Shown here: positions 6,852 through 14,582 of the stretch, in pieces
Layout of the letters: each line of letters starts with the position of its first letter
Position numbering within the stretch: the stretch's first letter is position 1
Assembly: GCA_937124525.1 (NCBI GenBank)
Contig: CAKZLA010000238.1
Span: forward strand, 1-15,189
DNA: 15,189 nucleotides
Direction: 5' to 3'
Source of the DNA: an uncultured Desulfobacterium sp.
GTDB lineage: Bacteria > Desulfobacterota > Desulfobacteria > Desulfobacterales > Desulfobacteraceae
The notes under the pieces: generated by a model
Seen by the model: the letters and a program-made list of their open reading frames with translations, nothing else
Databases searched by the model: none
Told to the model about the DNA's origin: nothing
Made by a program: the position numbers and the translations under genes

Positions 6852-8462
6852 ATGTCTGAACAAAACGTAAACCATGATCTGCTCAGCCCCGTAAAATTTC
6901 TCAACCGGAGTGCAGAAGTTTTCCCGGACAAGTTAGCAGTCATCTACGGCGAACAACGCTATACCTATACCCAATTCCAGGAAAGAGTATTTCGTCTGGC
7001 CAGCGCCTTGAAAAAAAACAACATCGGCAAGGGTGACAAGGTCGCATTCATCTGTCCCAATACTCCCCCCATGCTGGAAGCGCATTTTGCCGTCCCCATG
7101 ATTGGTGCGGCATTGGTGAGCGTTAATATCAGACTTTCAGCCCCTGAGATAGCGTATATAGTGGATCATTCCGATGCCAAGGCCATTTTTGTGGACAATG
7201 AATTCGGTGAAATAGTGGCTTCCATCCAATCGTCACTGCCCAAGGTGAAAACCTATGTCAACATCTGCGATGTGGATGCCACCGCCCCCCTGGATGGTCC
7301 GGATTACGAAACATTCATTGCCACAGGCTCAGAGGCCCCTGTTGACATTGACATCACCGATGAGAGAGACGTAATGACCATCAATTACACCAGCGGCACC
7401 ACCGGAAAACCCAAGGGAGTGATGTATCACCACCGAGGCGCCTACATAAATGCCCTTGGCGAACTGCTGGAATTTAATATCAGACCCGAATCCCTTTATC
7501 TGTGGACCCTTCCCATGTTTCACTGCAATGGCTGGTGTTTTACCTGGGGAATAACCGCCATGGGTGCCACCCATGTATGCCTGCGAAAGGTGATCCCCCA
7601 GGAAATTTATAACATTATTGAGTCAGAGGGCGTAACCCATTTGTGCGCAGCCCCCACCATCCTCATTGGCATGTCCGTGTATGCCAAGGAGAATAATTTA
7701 ACCCTGCCAAATGGGCTTGAAATCATGACCGCAGGTGCCCCCCCTGCCCCGGCCATCATTCAGAACATGGAGGGTATCGGGGCAAACATCATGCAGACCT
7801 ACGGCCTCACAGAGGTGTTCGGTCCCCACAGCGTCTGCCAGTGGCAGATCAAATGGGATGGACTTCCCCCCATGGAAAAGGCCCAGTTAAAAGCCCGTCA
7901 AGGGGTTCCCATGATCATTGCCAAATACATGGATGTGGTGGATTCCACCACCATGGAACCGGTTCCCCGGGATGGAAAAACCATGGGCGAAATTGTCATG
8001 CGGGGCAACAATGTGATGTTGGGGTATTATAAAGATCCCCAAGCCACAGAAGATGCCTTCCGGGGCGGCTGGTTCCACAGCGGTGATCTTGCAGTGATGC
8101 ATCCAGACAACTACATTCAGATCATGGATCGAAAAAAAGATATCATCATCAGCGGTGGCGAGAACATCTCCACCGTTGAAATAGAAAACGCGCTTTATAA
8201 CCATCCAGATGTGCTTGAGGTGGCGGTGATTCCAGTACCCGATGCCAAATGGGGAGAAGTACCCAAGGCCTTTGTGGTTACCCAGGCAGGTGTTACAACG
8301 GAACCCGAAGCACTCATTGCATTCTGCAAAGAGAATCTCGCCCGTTTCAAGGCCCCCAAATACATTGAATTTGGAGAACTGCCCAAAACAGCCACCGGAA
8401 AAATTCAAAAATTCAAACTCCGGGAAAAAGAGTGGGAAGGTCACAATCGCATGGTAAATTAA
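6852..8462 (+). CDS. AMP-forming acyl-CoA ligase (medium-chain / DmdB-like ANL superfamily)
   Basis: This 536-residue adenylating enzyme activates a carboxylic acid to acyl-AMP and then acyl-CoA. Motifs (numbered from the ATG at 6852): ATP-binding YTSGTTGKPKG at 179-189, PMFHCNGW at 221-228, YGLTEVFG at 317-324, GWFHSGDLA at 406-414 with adenosine-binding D412, hinge RKKDIIISGGENIS at 427-440, and PKTATGKIQK near the C-terminus with catalytic lysine K517. The PMFHCNGW...GGTH/GATHVCLR type groups it with short/medium-chain and methylthiopropionate-type ligases rather than acetyl-CoA synthetase; the substrate is uncertain. The start at 6852 is preferred over an in-frame ATG at 6807 because AAGAAGGGA (6836-6844) lies 7 nt upstream and the extra 15 residues are not family-like. 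It appears monocistronic, with a terminator at 8522-8570. Confidence 0.9.
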   Translation: MSEQNVNHDLLSPVKFLNRSAEVFPDKLAVIYGEQRYTYTQFQERVFRLASALKKNNIGKGDKVAFICPNTPPMLEAHFAVPMIGAALVSVNIRLSAPEIAYIVDHSDAKAIFVDNEFGEIVASIQSSLPKVKTYVNICDVDATAPLDGPDYETFIATGSEAPVDIDITDERDVMTINYTSGTTGKPKGVMYHHRGAYINALGELLEFNIRPESLYLWTLPMFHCNGWCFTWGITAMGATHVCLRKVIPQEIYNIIESEGVTHLCAAPTILIGMSVYAKENNLTLPNGLEIMTAGAPPAPAIIQNMEGIGANIMQTYGLTEVFGPHSVCQWQIKWDGLPPMEKAQLKARQGVPMIIAKYMDVVDSTTMEPVPRDGKTMGEIVMRGNNVMLGYYKDPQATEDAFRGGWFHSGDLAVMHPDNYIQIMDRKKDIIISGGENISTVEIENALYNHPDVLEVAVIPVPDAKWGEVPKAFVVTQAGVTTEPEALIAFCKENLARFKAPKYIEFGELPKTATGKIQKFKLREKEWEGHNRMVN

Positions 8463-8521
8463 ACAAGGTTATTTTTTCCTATGCCTGGGAGGGAGCCAGC
8501 TTGTGTTATTGGCAGAATACT

Positions 8522-8570
8522 GCCCCTGACGACTGCTCTGATCGAAACGGAAGCGTCAGGAGGCTTTTTT
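8522..8570 (+). terminator. Rho-independent terminator of the acyl-CoA ligase gene
   Basis: CCTGACG (8525-8531) pairs with CGTCAGG (8554-8560). A further GCC/GGC extension sits across a bulged A, and six T residues follow (8565-8570). It begins 60 bp after the ligase stop. Confidence 0.75.
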
Positions 8571-8769
8571 CCCCTTCCAGGCTAAACCGCATAAACTGCG
8601 GTGAAATATATGTTCTTACAAATCTCAGGCGGAATTTTAGCGACAACCAAACTTCTGCGGAAAATTGTTAAAAACTCCCTCCACCCCCATTTCCTCAGGT
8701 TCTCTCTATCCTCCAGATAATTTACGGTATACACTAAAAAAATTAAATTCTACATTCTAAAAAAAAACC

Positions 8770-8801
8770 TTGACAGACATGTTGCGTGTAATATATCACA
8801 T
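8770..8801 (+). promoter_or_regulatory. Promoter-like TTGACA with overlapping GntR-type operator (site A)
   Basis: TTGACA at 8770-8775 is followed by the near-palindrome TGTAATATATCACA at 8787-8800, which would cover the -10 region. The same 14-mer, with its own TTGACA upstream, precedes the GntR gene at 14908. If used, it would give the downstream mttB-type gene a leader of about 770 nt. Confidence 0.5.
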
Positions 8802-8924
8802 ACTTTAAGTTTTATTAAAAAGGTTAATGCCCTTCATGTTACCTTAAACGTGATTTACACTTTTTATAAAAGTGGCCCTGAAAATAGGGGAATTGATTCA
8901 GCCAATGTAAACAGGTGATGTTTC

Positions 8925-8972
8925 CCAATGCTTGCAGGCGATATAGAAATTAATCAAATTTCTCGGCATTGG
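8925..8972. repeat. Two-tier imperfect hairpin
   Basis: The outer stem is CCAATGC (8925-8931) with GCATTGG (8966-8972). The inner stem is AGAAATT (8945-8951) with AATTTCT (8957-8963) around a 5-nt loop. There is an asymmetric internal bulge of 13 and 2 nt. It lies downstream of promoter-like site A in the probable leader. Confidence 0.5.
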
Positions 8973-9221
8973 TTCTCATTATAGCCTGAATTCGCCTGAA
9001 TCCGTTCCAGTAAGATCAACCTGAAAAACTTGACCATCGTGTACAAAATACAAATTAAGACATCCTTTATATGATTCCCAAAGTACTTTACAATCTTTGG
9101 GGAATAATTATTAAATAATGGGTTTTTTTGCTCCAATAAGTGTAAACTGGAAAATGAAGGATGCTCAAATTAATAACAAATAATATCAAGCTAAAAGCCT
9201 GTTTGGATTTTCATTTTTTAA

Positions 9222-9235
9222 TGTGATATATTAAA
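9222..9235. promoter_or_regulatory. GntR-type operator candidate (site D)
   Basis: TGTGATATATTAAA matches the shared 14-bp near-palindrome TGTRATATATYACA at 13 of 14 positions. It lies about 340 bp upstream of the mttB-type gene, between site A and the large inverted repeat. Confidence 0.4.
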
Positions 9236-9306
9236 TATCTTAAAAATATAAATATTTATTTAACCGTCAATTAAGGTCGATCAATGTAAAACATCACTAC
9301 CTGCAA

Positions 9307-9415
9307 TTCGCTCATTTTTTCATAACATGTTGAATTTATTAATACCAAAAAGTTGGACATCAAAAAATCATGCTGATATTTTGTTTGATTACAACATGTT
9401 ATAAAAATGAGCGAA
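9307..9415. repeat. Long inverted repeat (26/24-nt arms) upstream of the mttB-type gene
   Basis: The left arm 9307-9332 begins TTCGCTCATTTTT and ends AACATGTTG. The right arm 9392-9415 is its complement, with only a two-base length difference in the middle. The spacer is 59 nt. Each arm also contains the 8-bp palindrome AACATGTT, so it may serve as a paired operator as well as an RNA stem. No flanking target duplication is visible, so a mobile origin is not supported. Confidence 0.7.
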
Positions 9416-9450
9416 AAGAGGGTCACTAAATATCAAATCAAAAATGGTTC

Positions 9451-9570
9451 ATGCAGAATTATCCTTCAATTTTTCTGGAAAAATTCCATATCACTAATGA
9501 TGAAAACCTTGAAAAACGGAGGCTGGTTGAACACTATTTTTCAAAAAATAAAATCTTAGCCACGGAGTAA
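9451..9570 (+). CDS. Possible 39-aa leader peptide or small protein upstream of the mttB-type gene
   Basis: An open frame from ATG 9451 to TAA 9568-9570 encodes a charged peptide beginning MQNYPSIFLEKF and ending SKNKILATE. Its stop overlaps the end of the methyltransferase ribosome site (GGAG at 9564-9567) and lies 5 nt before that ATG, an arrangement suited to translational coupling. There is no good ribosome site before its own ATG, and no family is recognised. It may be a leader peptide, a gene remnant or chance. Confidence 0.28.
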   Translation: MQNYPSIFLEKFHITNDENLEKRRLVEHYFSKNKILATE

Positions 9571-9575
9571 ACGTT

Positions 9576-10994
9576 ATGAAGCCTTCCATAAAATACTTGT
9601 CACAAGAAGAAATCCTTTATCTCCATAACCAGTCCCTTTTAATGCTCAGTGAAATCGGTATGAAAATGCCCCATGAAGAGACACTGGCACTTTTAAAAAA
9701 TGCGGGTGCCGATATCGTGGACGGTAATATCGTAAAATTTTCGGAAAAAATGGTTGAGTCGGCCCTTGCCACCGTTCCCAAAAGAGATAAAGTAGTGCTC
9801 TATGCACGCGACCCTGCACAGGATATCAGTTTTAATACCCATGATCCCAGCCTTGCTTGCATGACCATGGCAGTAAATGTCATGGACCCCCACACCAGCT
9901 TGAAACGACCGGCCACCAATGAGGACCTTGCCGTTCTTACCCGCATGGCAGATCAGCTTGACAATGTGGGTGTGAACGGTGGTCTGGTAACGCCCCAGGA
10001 AGTTCCCGGTGCCTATAATGACTGGTATACCTGGGCAACCACCATAAAGAATACCACAAAACACATAACAGGCGGAATGTTCGGTGCACGGTGCGTTCAA
10101 GATGCGGCGAAAATGGCATCCATTGCCCTGGGAGGAGAAGACGAGTTTCGTAAACGACCCTTTATATCCGGCTGGGTGCTCACCCTTCCTCCCTTTGGTC
10201 TCAGCTCAGAAACCATTGATTCTCTGGTGGAAATGAATCGGTGGAATATCCCGGCCATCGTCAGTTCCGGCCCCATACTGGGGACCTCATCTCCCATCAC
10301 CATTGCCGGAACCATTGCCCAGGCCCATGCAGAAATTCTGGCCTGCATCGTGGTGTCCCAGATTGTCAATCCAGGATCTCCCATTATATACACCAGCTTT
10401 GCCCGGGGCATTGACATGAAAACCGGCAACATTTCCATGGCCTGCCCGGAATTTGGAATCCTCAAGGTGGCCATGTCCCAGATGGGCAGATACCTTGATC
10501 TTCCCATTCGCATGCCTTCACTCCTGCGGGATGCCAAGGTGTTGGATGCCCAGGCTGGTTTTGAAACTGGCATGATCGGAACCATGGGGGGCATGGCCGC
10601 TGATCTGCTGGATTCCATGCAGTTGGATATGGACATGGTGGTGGATTTTGCCGACCTTGTTTTCTGTGATGAGTGCATGGCTGGCATTAAGCGCATGACA
10701 AAGGAACTTGTGGTGGATAGTGCAAGTATTGCCATGGATGTCATGAAAAATGTGGGACCCGGGGGAAATTTCCTGGCCCAGCCCCACACTTTCCAAAATT
10801 TTAGAAAAGAGCTGTGGATGCCTGGATTACTGGAACGTCGTAACTGGGACATGTGGGAACAGGACGGTGCCAAAGATATTTACACCGTTGCCCGGGAACG
10901 AATGCTGGACATGATCAAAGCAAGGCCTGAAAATCGCCTTTCAACATCAATTGAACAAAAGATTGATACCATCGTTGACCAAGCCCAGGCTTGA
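9576..10994 (+). CDS. MttB-family (trimethylamine:corrinoid methyltransferase-like) protein lacking pyrrolysine
   Basis: This 472-residue protein has the MttB superfamily layout of a TIM-barrel methyltransferase that moves a methyl group from a quaternary or tertiary amine to a corrinoid protein. Recognisable blocks are YNDWYTWATTIKNTTKHITGG (split at 147-167), SGPILGTSSPITIAGT (231-246), NPGSPIIYTSFARGIDMKTG (265-284) and DAKVLDAQAGFE (319-330). In trimethylamine enzymes an in-frame amber codon encodes pyrrolysine just after the AGYE/AGFE block. Here residue 331 is threonine (ACT codon), so this is a non-Pyl homologue of the MtgB/MtpB/MtcB type acting on betaines or carnitine-like substrates (family knowledge; exact substrate unknown). 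GGAG (9564-9567) lies 8 nt before the ATG; the stop is TGA. The BCCT transporter gene follows after 40 bp. No corrinoid gene is in this operon; the only one in view is at 1-541. Confidence 0.93.
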   Translation: MKPSIKYLSQEEILYLHNQSLLMLSEIGMKMPHEETLALLKNAGADIVDGNIVKFSEKMVESALATVPKRDKVVLYARDPAQDISFNTHDPSLACMTMAVNVMDPHTSLKRPATNEDLAVLTRMADQLDNVGVNGGLVTPQEVPGAYNDWYTWATTIKNTTKHITGGMFGARCVQDAAKMASIALGGEDEFRKRPFISGWVLTLPPFGLSSETIDSLVEMNRWNIPAIVSSGPILGTSSPITIAGTIAQAHAEILACIVVSQIVNPGSPIIYTSFARGIDMKTGNISMACPEFGILKVAMSQMGRYLDLPIRMPSLLRDAKVLDAQAGFETGMIGTMGGMAADLLDSMQLDMDMVVDFADLVFCDECMAGIKRMTKELVVDSASIAMDVMKNVGPGGNFLAQPHTFQNFRKELWMPGLLERRNWDMWEQDGAKDIYTVARERMLDMIKARPENRLSTSIEQKIDTIVDQAQA

Positions 10995-11034
10995 AATACA
11001 TATTCTTAATTAAACCGAATAAAAGGAGGTAACA

Positions 11035-12570
11035 GTGGCAAACGAACAAGAAGCAACATCAAAGGGCATTGACTGGCCCGTGTTTGGATGGAGTGGTGGC
11101 ATAGTGCTGGCATTTGTTGTGGCAGCACTTGTGAACATTGATTTTGTATCGGGAATGGTCAATAAAAGCTTTGGTTTTTCATGTAAATATTTCGGTGCCT
11201 ACTGGCAGGTGCTGCTGCTGCTGACATTTTTGATCAGCATTGTGTTGGCATGCTCCAAATACGGCAGTATTAAACTTGGCAACGTGGACGAACCGGAAAT
11301 GAGTACCTTTCGCTGGATCGCCATCATCATGTGTACGCTGCTTGCCGGCGGTGGTGTATTCTGGTCGGCTGCCGAACCCATGTATCATTTCACATCCACT
11401 CCCCCGCTCTTTCAGGGCATTGAATCTGCCACAAAGGCGGCGGTGGCGCCAGCCCTTGCCCAGAGTTATCTACACTGGGGCTTTCTTGCCTGGGCCATTC
11501 TGGGAACGTTAAGCGCAGTTGTGCTGATGTACAGTCACTATCATAAAGGGGTGGCGTTAAAACCCCGCGCCTTGCTTTATCCCCTTTTCGGTGAAAAAAT
11601 CATGAACAACTGGCTGGGTGTGGCCGTTGATGCAGCATCCATTATCGCTGTGGCAGCCGGTACCATTGGGCCCATTGGTTTTCTGGGTCTCCAGCTCAGC
11701 TTTTCCCTTCAGCATCTTTTTGGCATTCCAGATGTGTACTTCACCCAGCTTTGCATTATCATTGGCCTTGTGATCATCTACACTATTTCAGCTGTCAGCG
11801 GACTTGAAAAGGGTATTCAGATATTAAGCAGATTCAACGTCATCCTTACCATTATCCTCATCGCCATTATTCTGGTTCTGGGACCCGGCGGGTTTATCAT
11901 TGACTCCTTTCTCACGGGGTTTGGTACCTATATCAAAGAATTTCCTCTGTTGACCCTCTACCGTGGCGATCAGGGTTGGCTTGGCTGGTGGACGGTTTTT
12001 TTCTGGGGATGGTTCCTTGGATATGGTCCCATGATGGCCGTGTTTATCTCCCGCATTTCACGGGGACGCTCCATCCGTGAAATTGTAATGGCCGTTGGTG
12101 TCATTGCCCCCATTGTCACCAACTTCTGGTTTTCCGTTCTGGGTGGATCAGGCATTTTTTATGAGCTGGCCAATCCCGGTTCTGTGTCCAAGGCCCTGAC
12201 CGATGCCGGACTGCCGGCAGCTTTGCTTGCCATTGTCCAGCAATTGCCGTTGTCTTTCATCATGGTACCGGCATTTTTAGTGCTCATCATAATATTTCTC
12301 ACCACCACCGGCGATTCCATGGCGTTGACCATATCCATTGCTGTGACCGGTGAAGATGATCCTCCAACGGGAATGCGGGTCTTCTGGGCCGTCATGATGG
12401 GTGCTGTGGCTGCGGTACTCCTTGCCATTGGAAAGGGTGGAATTTCAGCCCTGCAGTCCTTTATCGTGGTAACAGCAGTGCCTGTTGGCTTTATCCTTCT
12501 GCCCAGTCTGTGGCTGGGCCCCCAGGTGGCGGCAAAGCTTTATAAAGAGCAGTTCCCCACTGAAAAATAA
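11035..12570 (+). CDS. BCCT-family quaternary-ammonium (betaine/carnitine/choline) transporter
   Basis: This 511-residue inner-membrane carrier has about 12 hydrophobic segments. BCCT signatures are AGGGVFWSAAEPMYHF (104-119), the tryptophan-rich substrate segment W315, W318, W319, W324, W326 in GWLGWWTVFFWGWF (314-327), SRISRGRSIREI (339-350) and TTTGDSMALTIS (423-434). BCCT proteins import glycine betaine, carnitine, choline or related compounds by ion symport or exchange. The long regulatory C-terminal tail of osmosensing members is absent, which fits a catabolic rather than osmotic role. It begins with GTG at 11035 after AGGAGGT (11024-11030) and follows the methyltransferase by 40 bp, so the pair is almost surely one operon that imports and demethylates the same substrate. 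The stop is TAA; a strong terminator follows. Confidence 0.94.
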   Translation: MANEQEATSKGIDWPVFGWSGGIVLAFVVAALVNIDFVSGMVNKSFGFSCKYFGAYWQVLLLLTFLISIVLACSKYGSIKLGNVDEPEMSTFRWIAIIMCTLLAGGGVFWSAAEPMYHFTSTPPLFQGIESATKAAVAPALAQSYLHWGFLAWAILGTLSAVVLMYSHYHKGVALKPRALLYPLFGEKIMNNWLGVAVDAASIIAVAAGTIGPIGFLGLQLSFSLQHLFGIPDVYFTQLCIIIGLVIIYTISAVSGLEKGIQILSRFNVILTIILIAIILVLGPGGFIIDSFLTGFGTYIKEFPLLTLYRGDQGWLGWWTVFFWGWFLGYGPMMAVFISRISRGRSIREIVMAVGVIAPIVTNFWFSVLGGSGIFYELANPGSVSKALTDAGLPAALLAIVQQLPLSFIMVPAFLVLIIIFLTTTGDSMALTISIAVTGEDDPPTGMRVFWAVMMGAVAAVLLAIGKGGISALQSFIVVTAVPVGFILLPSLWLGPQVAAKLYKEQFPTEK

Positions 12571-12592
12571 GATATTGCGGTAACAATGCATT

Positions 12593-12630
12593 AAAAAGGC
12601 CATGTCACCTTCGGGTGTCATGGCTTTTTT
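12593..12630. terminator. Bidirectional rho-independent terminator between convergent genes
   Basis: An 11-12 bp stem with one T-T mismatch (12598-12609 with 12614-12625) is capped by a TTCG tetraloop. It is flanked by five A on the left (12593-12597) and six T on the right (12625-12630), so it can stop the BCCT transcript and the convergent MoeA-like transcript. Confidence 0.9.
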
Positions 12631-12652
12631 CATATCAGCTATTCATAGAACC

Positions 12653-13669
12653 CTATTTCCCGAATCCACAGATGGGAAACCTGCAGTTTTTGCAGTTCGA
12701 GCAATAACCGCCATGCCCCATTCCTGCAAATGTGGTTCTGTCCACTTTTTCCCCTGCCAGGAGCCGTGGCACAATGAGATCAAAAATACTGGCCCTATGG
12801 TACATGACGCAGCCAGGAAGGCCAATGACGGGGATTTTATCAAGAAAAGAAAGCATGAACATGGCCCCGGGAAGCACCGGAACACCATAGCTAACCACAC
12901 GACCACCGGCGGCACGGATGGAACCCGGGGTCTGATCATCGGGATCCACGGACATGCCACCGGTGAGGGCTATCATCTGGGCGCCATCATCTACCAGGGA
13001 ATGGATGGCCTTAACTGTCATTTCACGATCATCTGACACCAGGATTTCACGAAAAACATGACTTCCCAGATCCTTGAATTTTCCCTTTACCACCGGGCCG
13101 AATTTATCTTTTATTCTGCCATTGAACACCTCGCTGCCGGTGATGATCATTCCCACTTTAAGCGGGGTAAAGGGTTTTATTTCGATGATGGGAAAATGGG
13201 CTCGACAAATCTCTTCCACAGCCGCTATTTTCTCCTCTTTAATAGAGAGAGGGATAATGCGGGTGCCAGCCAGGTCCTGTTCTTTTTCAACGGTCTGGAG
13301 GGTGTGGAGGGTGGCAAACATGATTTCATCAATGGCATTGATTTTTTCAAGGGCATCAACGTTGATTTTTAAAAGCCCTTTATGTTTTGCTATAAAAGTA
13401 ACCTTGCCTTCCACCGGAGCAGTTAATTCAAGGCCCTGGCCACAGGCTGCTGATGCAATGCGCACGGCTGCATCATTTTCGTGGATTCTACCTTTGAAAT
13501 CAGACACATAGATGTGTCGTTTTCCAAGATCCAGCAGACGGGGGACATCTGCCTCCGTAATTACATGCCCCTTTTTAAAGGCAGGGCCTTTGAATAAATC
13601 TGGAACAATTTCCGTGATGTCGTGGCACAAAATCATTCCAATGGCCTGTTCAACGGGGATACTTTTCAT
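12653..13669 (-). CDS. MoeA-like molybdopterin-binding protein with C-terminal cysteine cluster
   Basis: This 338-residue protein starts MKSIPVEQAIGMILCHDITEI, a typical opening of this molybdopterin-binding family. The MoaB/MoeA-like nucleotide/molybdopterin fold includes TGSEVFNGRI (177-186), ALTGGMSVDPDDQTP (234-248) and VIGLPGCVMYHRASIFD (281-297). The tail carries C323, C326, C329 and C334, a possible metal or cluster site. MoeA proteins insert molybdenum or tungsten into molybdopterin; whether this shorter homologue does so is not known. The start at 13669 is chosen because the family begins here and AGGA lies 11 nt upstream; an in-frame ATG at 13741 would add 24 residues that are not family-like. 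The stop is TAG, with a backup in-frame TGA six codons on. The gene is probably co-transcribed with the upstream GntR gene (114-bp gap). Confidence 0.88.
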   Translation of the reverse strand: MKSIPVEQAIGMILCHDITEIVPDLFKGPAFKKGHVITEADVPRLLDLGKRHIYVSDFKGRIHENDAAVRIASAACGQGLELTAPVEGKVTFIAKHKGLLKINVDALEKINAIDEIMFATLHTLQTVEKEQDLAGTRIIPLSIKEEKIAAVEEICRAHFPIIEIKPFTPLKVGMIITGSEVFNGRIKDKFGPVVKGKFKDLGSHVFREILVSDDREMTVKAIHSLVDDGAQMIALTGGMSVDPDDQTPGSIRAAGGRVVSYGVPVLPGAMFMLSFLDKIPVIGLPGCVMYHRASIFDLIVPRLLAGEKVDRTTFAGMGHGGYCSNCKNCRFPICGFGK

Positions 13670-13783
13670 CTGATATTTTTTCCTCATGAGTTTGATGGCT
13701 GTCCCTGGAGGGTAAAACGAATAAAGCGCGGGATAAGTCATGTCATCTAAAAAAATGTATTATCGAATAAAAGGGAATACAGG

Positions 13784-14455
13784 TTACCGTGAAGGGGATG
13801 AAGCTTTGTGGCTGACAGCTGCTTTGCTTTGTTCCAGATGATCTGAAAGGAGTGCCAATGTAGTTTCGATCTTTCCTGCCTTAACGGCATTTAAAATTTT
13901 TTCATGCTCCATCAACACCTCGGTCATACGCCCCTCAACGGAAAGGGCGTAGGTGCCCATGATATGAAGGATGTCTCTGATATTGTCCATGATGGAAATC
14001 AGGCGTTTATTGCCCGTCAGCCGGGCAAAGGCCATGTGAAAGGTGCGATCCATTTCCATGAATCGGGTAATGTCACCAGATTCCATGGCAATGCGGCGCT
14101 GTTTCTCAACACACCGCTCCATTTCAGTCAGGTCTGCGGTGTCTGATTGGATACAAGCCTTTTTAAAAGCGTGGGTTTCAATGATATGACGAAGTTCAAA
14201 AATTTCGTTGATATCCTCTTCTTTAAAGCTGTTTACCACCACTCCCTTGCGGGGTAAGAATTCAACAAGTCCCTGGGAAGAAAGCTCCAGCAGGGCCTCC
14301 CTGACCGGGGTTCGGGAAATCCCCAGTTGCTGGGCCAGACTTTTCTCATTATAGATAGTGCCGCTGGTAAGGGTGTTGGATAAAATTGAGTCACGAAGGG
14401 CATTATATGCCATTTTGGCCAACGGTTCCGGTTTATTTAATTCACTTAATTCCAT
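13784..14455 (-). CDS. GntR-family transcriptional regulator, FCD type
   Basis: This 223-residue regulator has an N-terminal winged helix (about 10-75; recognition region GISRTPVREALLELSSQGLVEF split at 45-66) and an all-helical FCD ligand domain (about 85-210). D136, H140, H184 and H206 match the FCD metal-binding pattern. FCD proteins bind small carboxylates or related metabolites and usually repress nearby catabolic genes. AGGAG at 14461-14465 supports the ATG at 14455; the stop is TAA. A near-palindromic operator (14487-14500) overlaps its promoter, suggesting autoregulation. Its close paralogue starts at 14908 on the opposite strand. Likely targets are the mttB-type/BCCT operon, which carries the same operator sequence. 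Confidence 0.94.
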   Translation of the reverse strand: MELSELNKPEPLAKMAYNALRDSILSNTLTSGTIYNEKSLAQQLGISRTPVREALLELSSQGLVEFLPRKGVVVNSFKEEDINEIFELRHIIETHAFKKACIQSDTADLTEMERCVEKQRRIAMESGDITRFMEMDRTFHMAFARLTGNKRLISIMDNIRDILHIMGTYALSVEGRMTEVLMEHEKILNAVKAGKIETTLALLSDHLEQSKAAVSHKASSPSR

Positions 14456-14486
14456 GTTGCTCCTGATTTAACCTTTGTATTATTTA

Positions 14487-14521
14487 TGTGATATATTGCA
14501 CGTAACCATAAATAGTGTCAA
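14487..14521 (-). promoter_or_regulatory. Promoter and operator (site C) of the GntR gene at 13784-14455
   Basis: On the minus strand, TTGACA (14516-14521) is followed by the near-palindrome at 14487-14500 (plus-strand TGTGATATATTGCA), which overlaps the expected -10 region. The start codon lies about 30 nt further on. It matches TGTRATATATYACA at 13 of 14 positions. Confidence 0.6.
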
Positions 14522-14582
14522 GAAATAAGCCTTCCTGCTTTTCTATCTGGCTCTGCACACAACAAAAATAGAAAATCGTATT

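Larger units (their letters stand above)
8463..9575. other. 1.1-kb structured leader/intergenic region before the mttB-type gene
   Basis: The region starts with the ligase terminator. At 8770-8801 there is a TTGACA box followed by a 14-bp near-palindrome. Several inverted repeats follow: 8858-8874, 8925-8972 and 9307-9415. A second near-palindrome lies at 9222-9235, and a tandem 10-bp repeat (GCCTGAATTC / GCCTGAATCC) at 8984-9003. A 39-codon open frame ends 5 bp before the methyltransferase start. No other convincing gene is seen on either strand. Confidence 0.6.

Noticed and set aside
8929..8997. Short frame MLAGDIEINQISRHWFSL ending in TAG, as a possible amber-containing gene
   Set aside because: Read-through gives only four more residues before TGA, and the segment is better explained by the hairpin at 8925-8972.
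8954..9136. 60-codon minus-strand frame in the leader region
   Set aside because: AT-rich, no ribosome site or recognisable family, and it overlaps the repeats.
6791..9432. Shared 13-mer GGGTCACTAAATA at 6791-6803 and 9420-9432, before the ligase and the mttB-type gene
   Set aside because: About one or two exact 13-mer repeats are expected by chance in 15 kb, and the flanks do not match.
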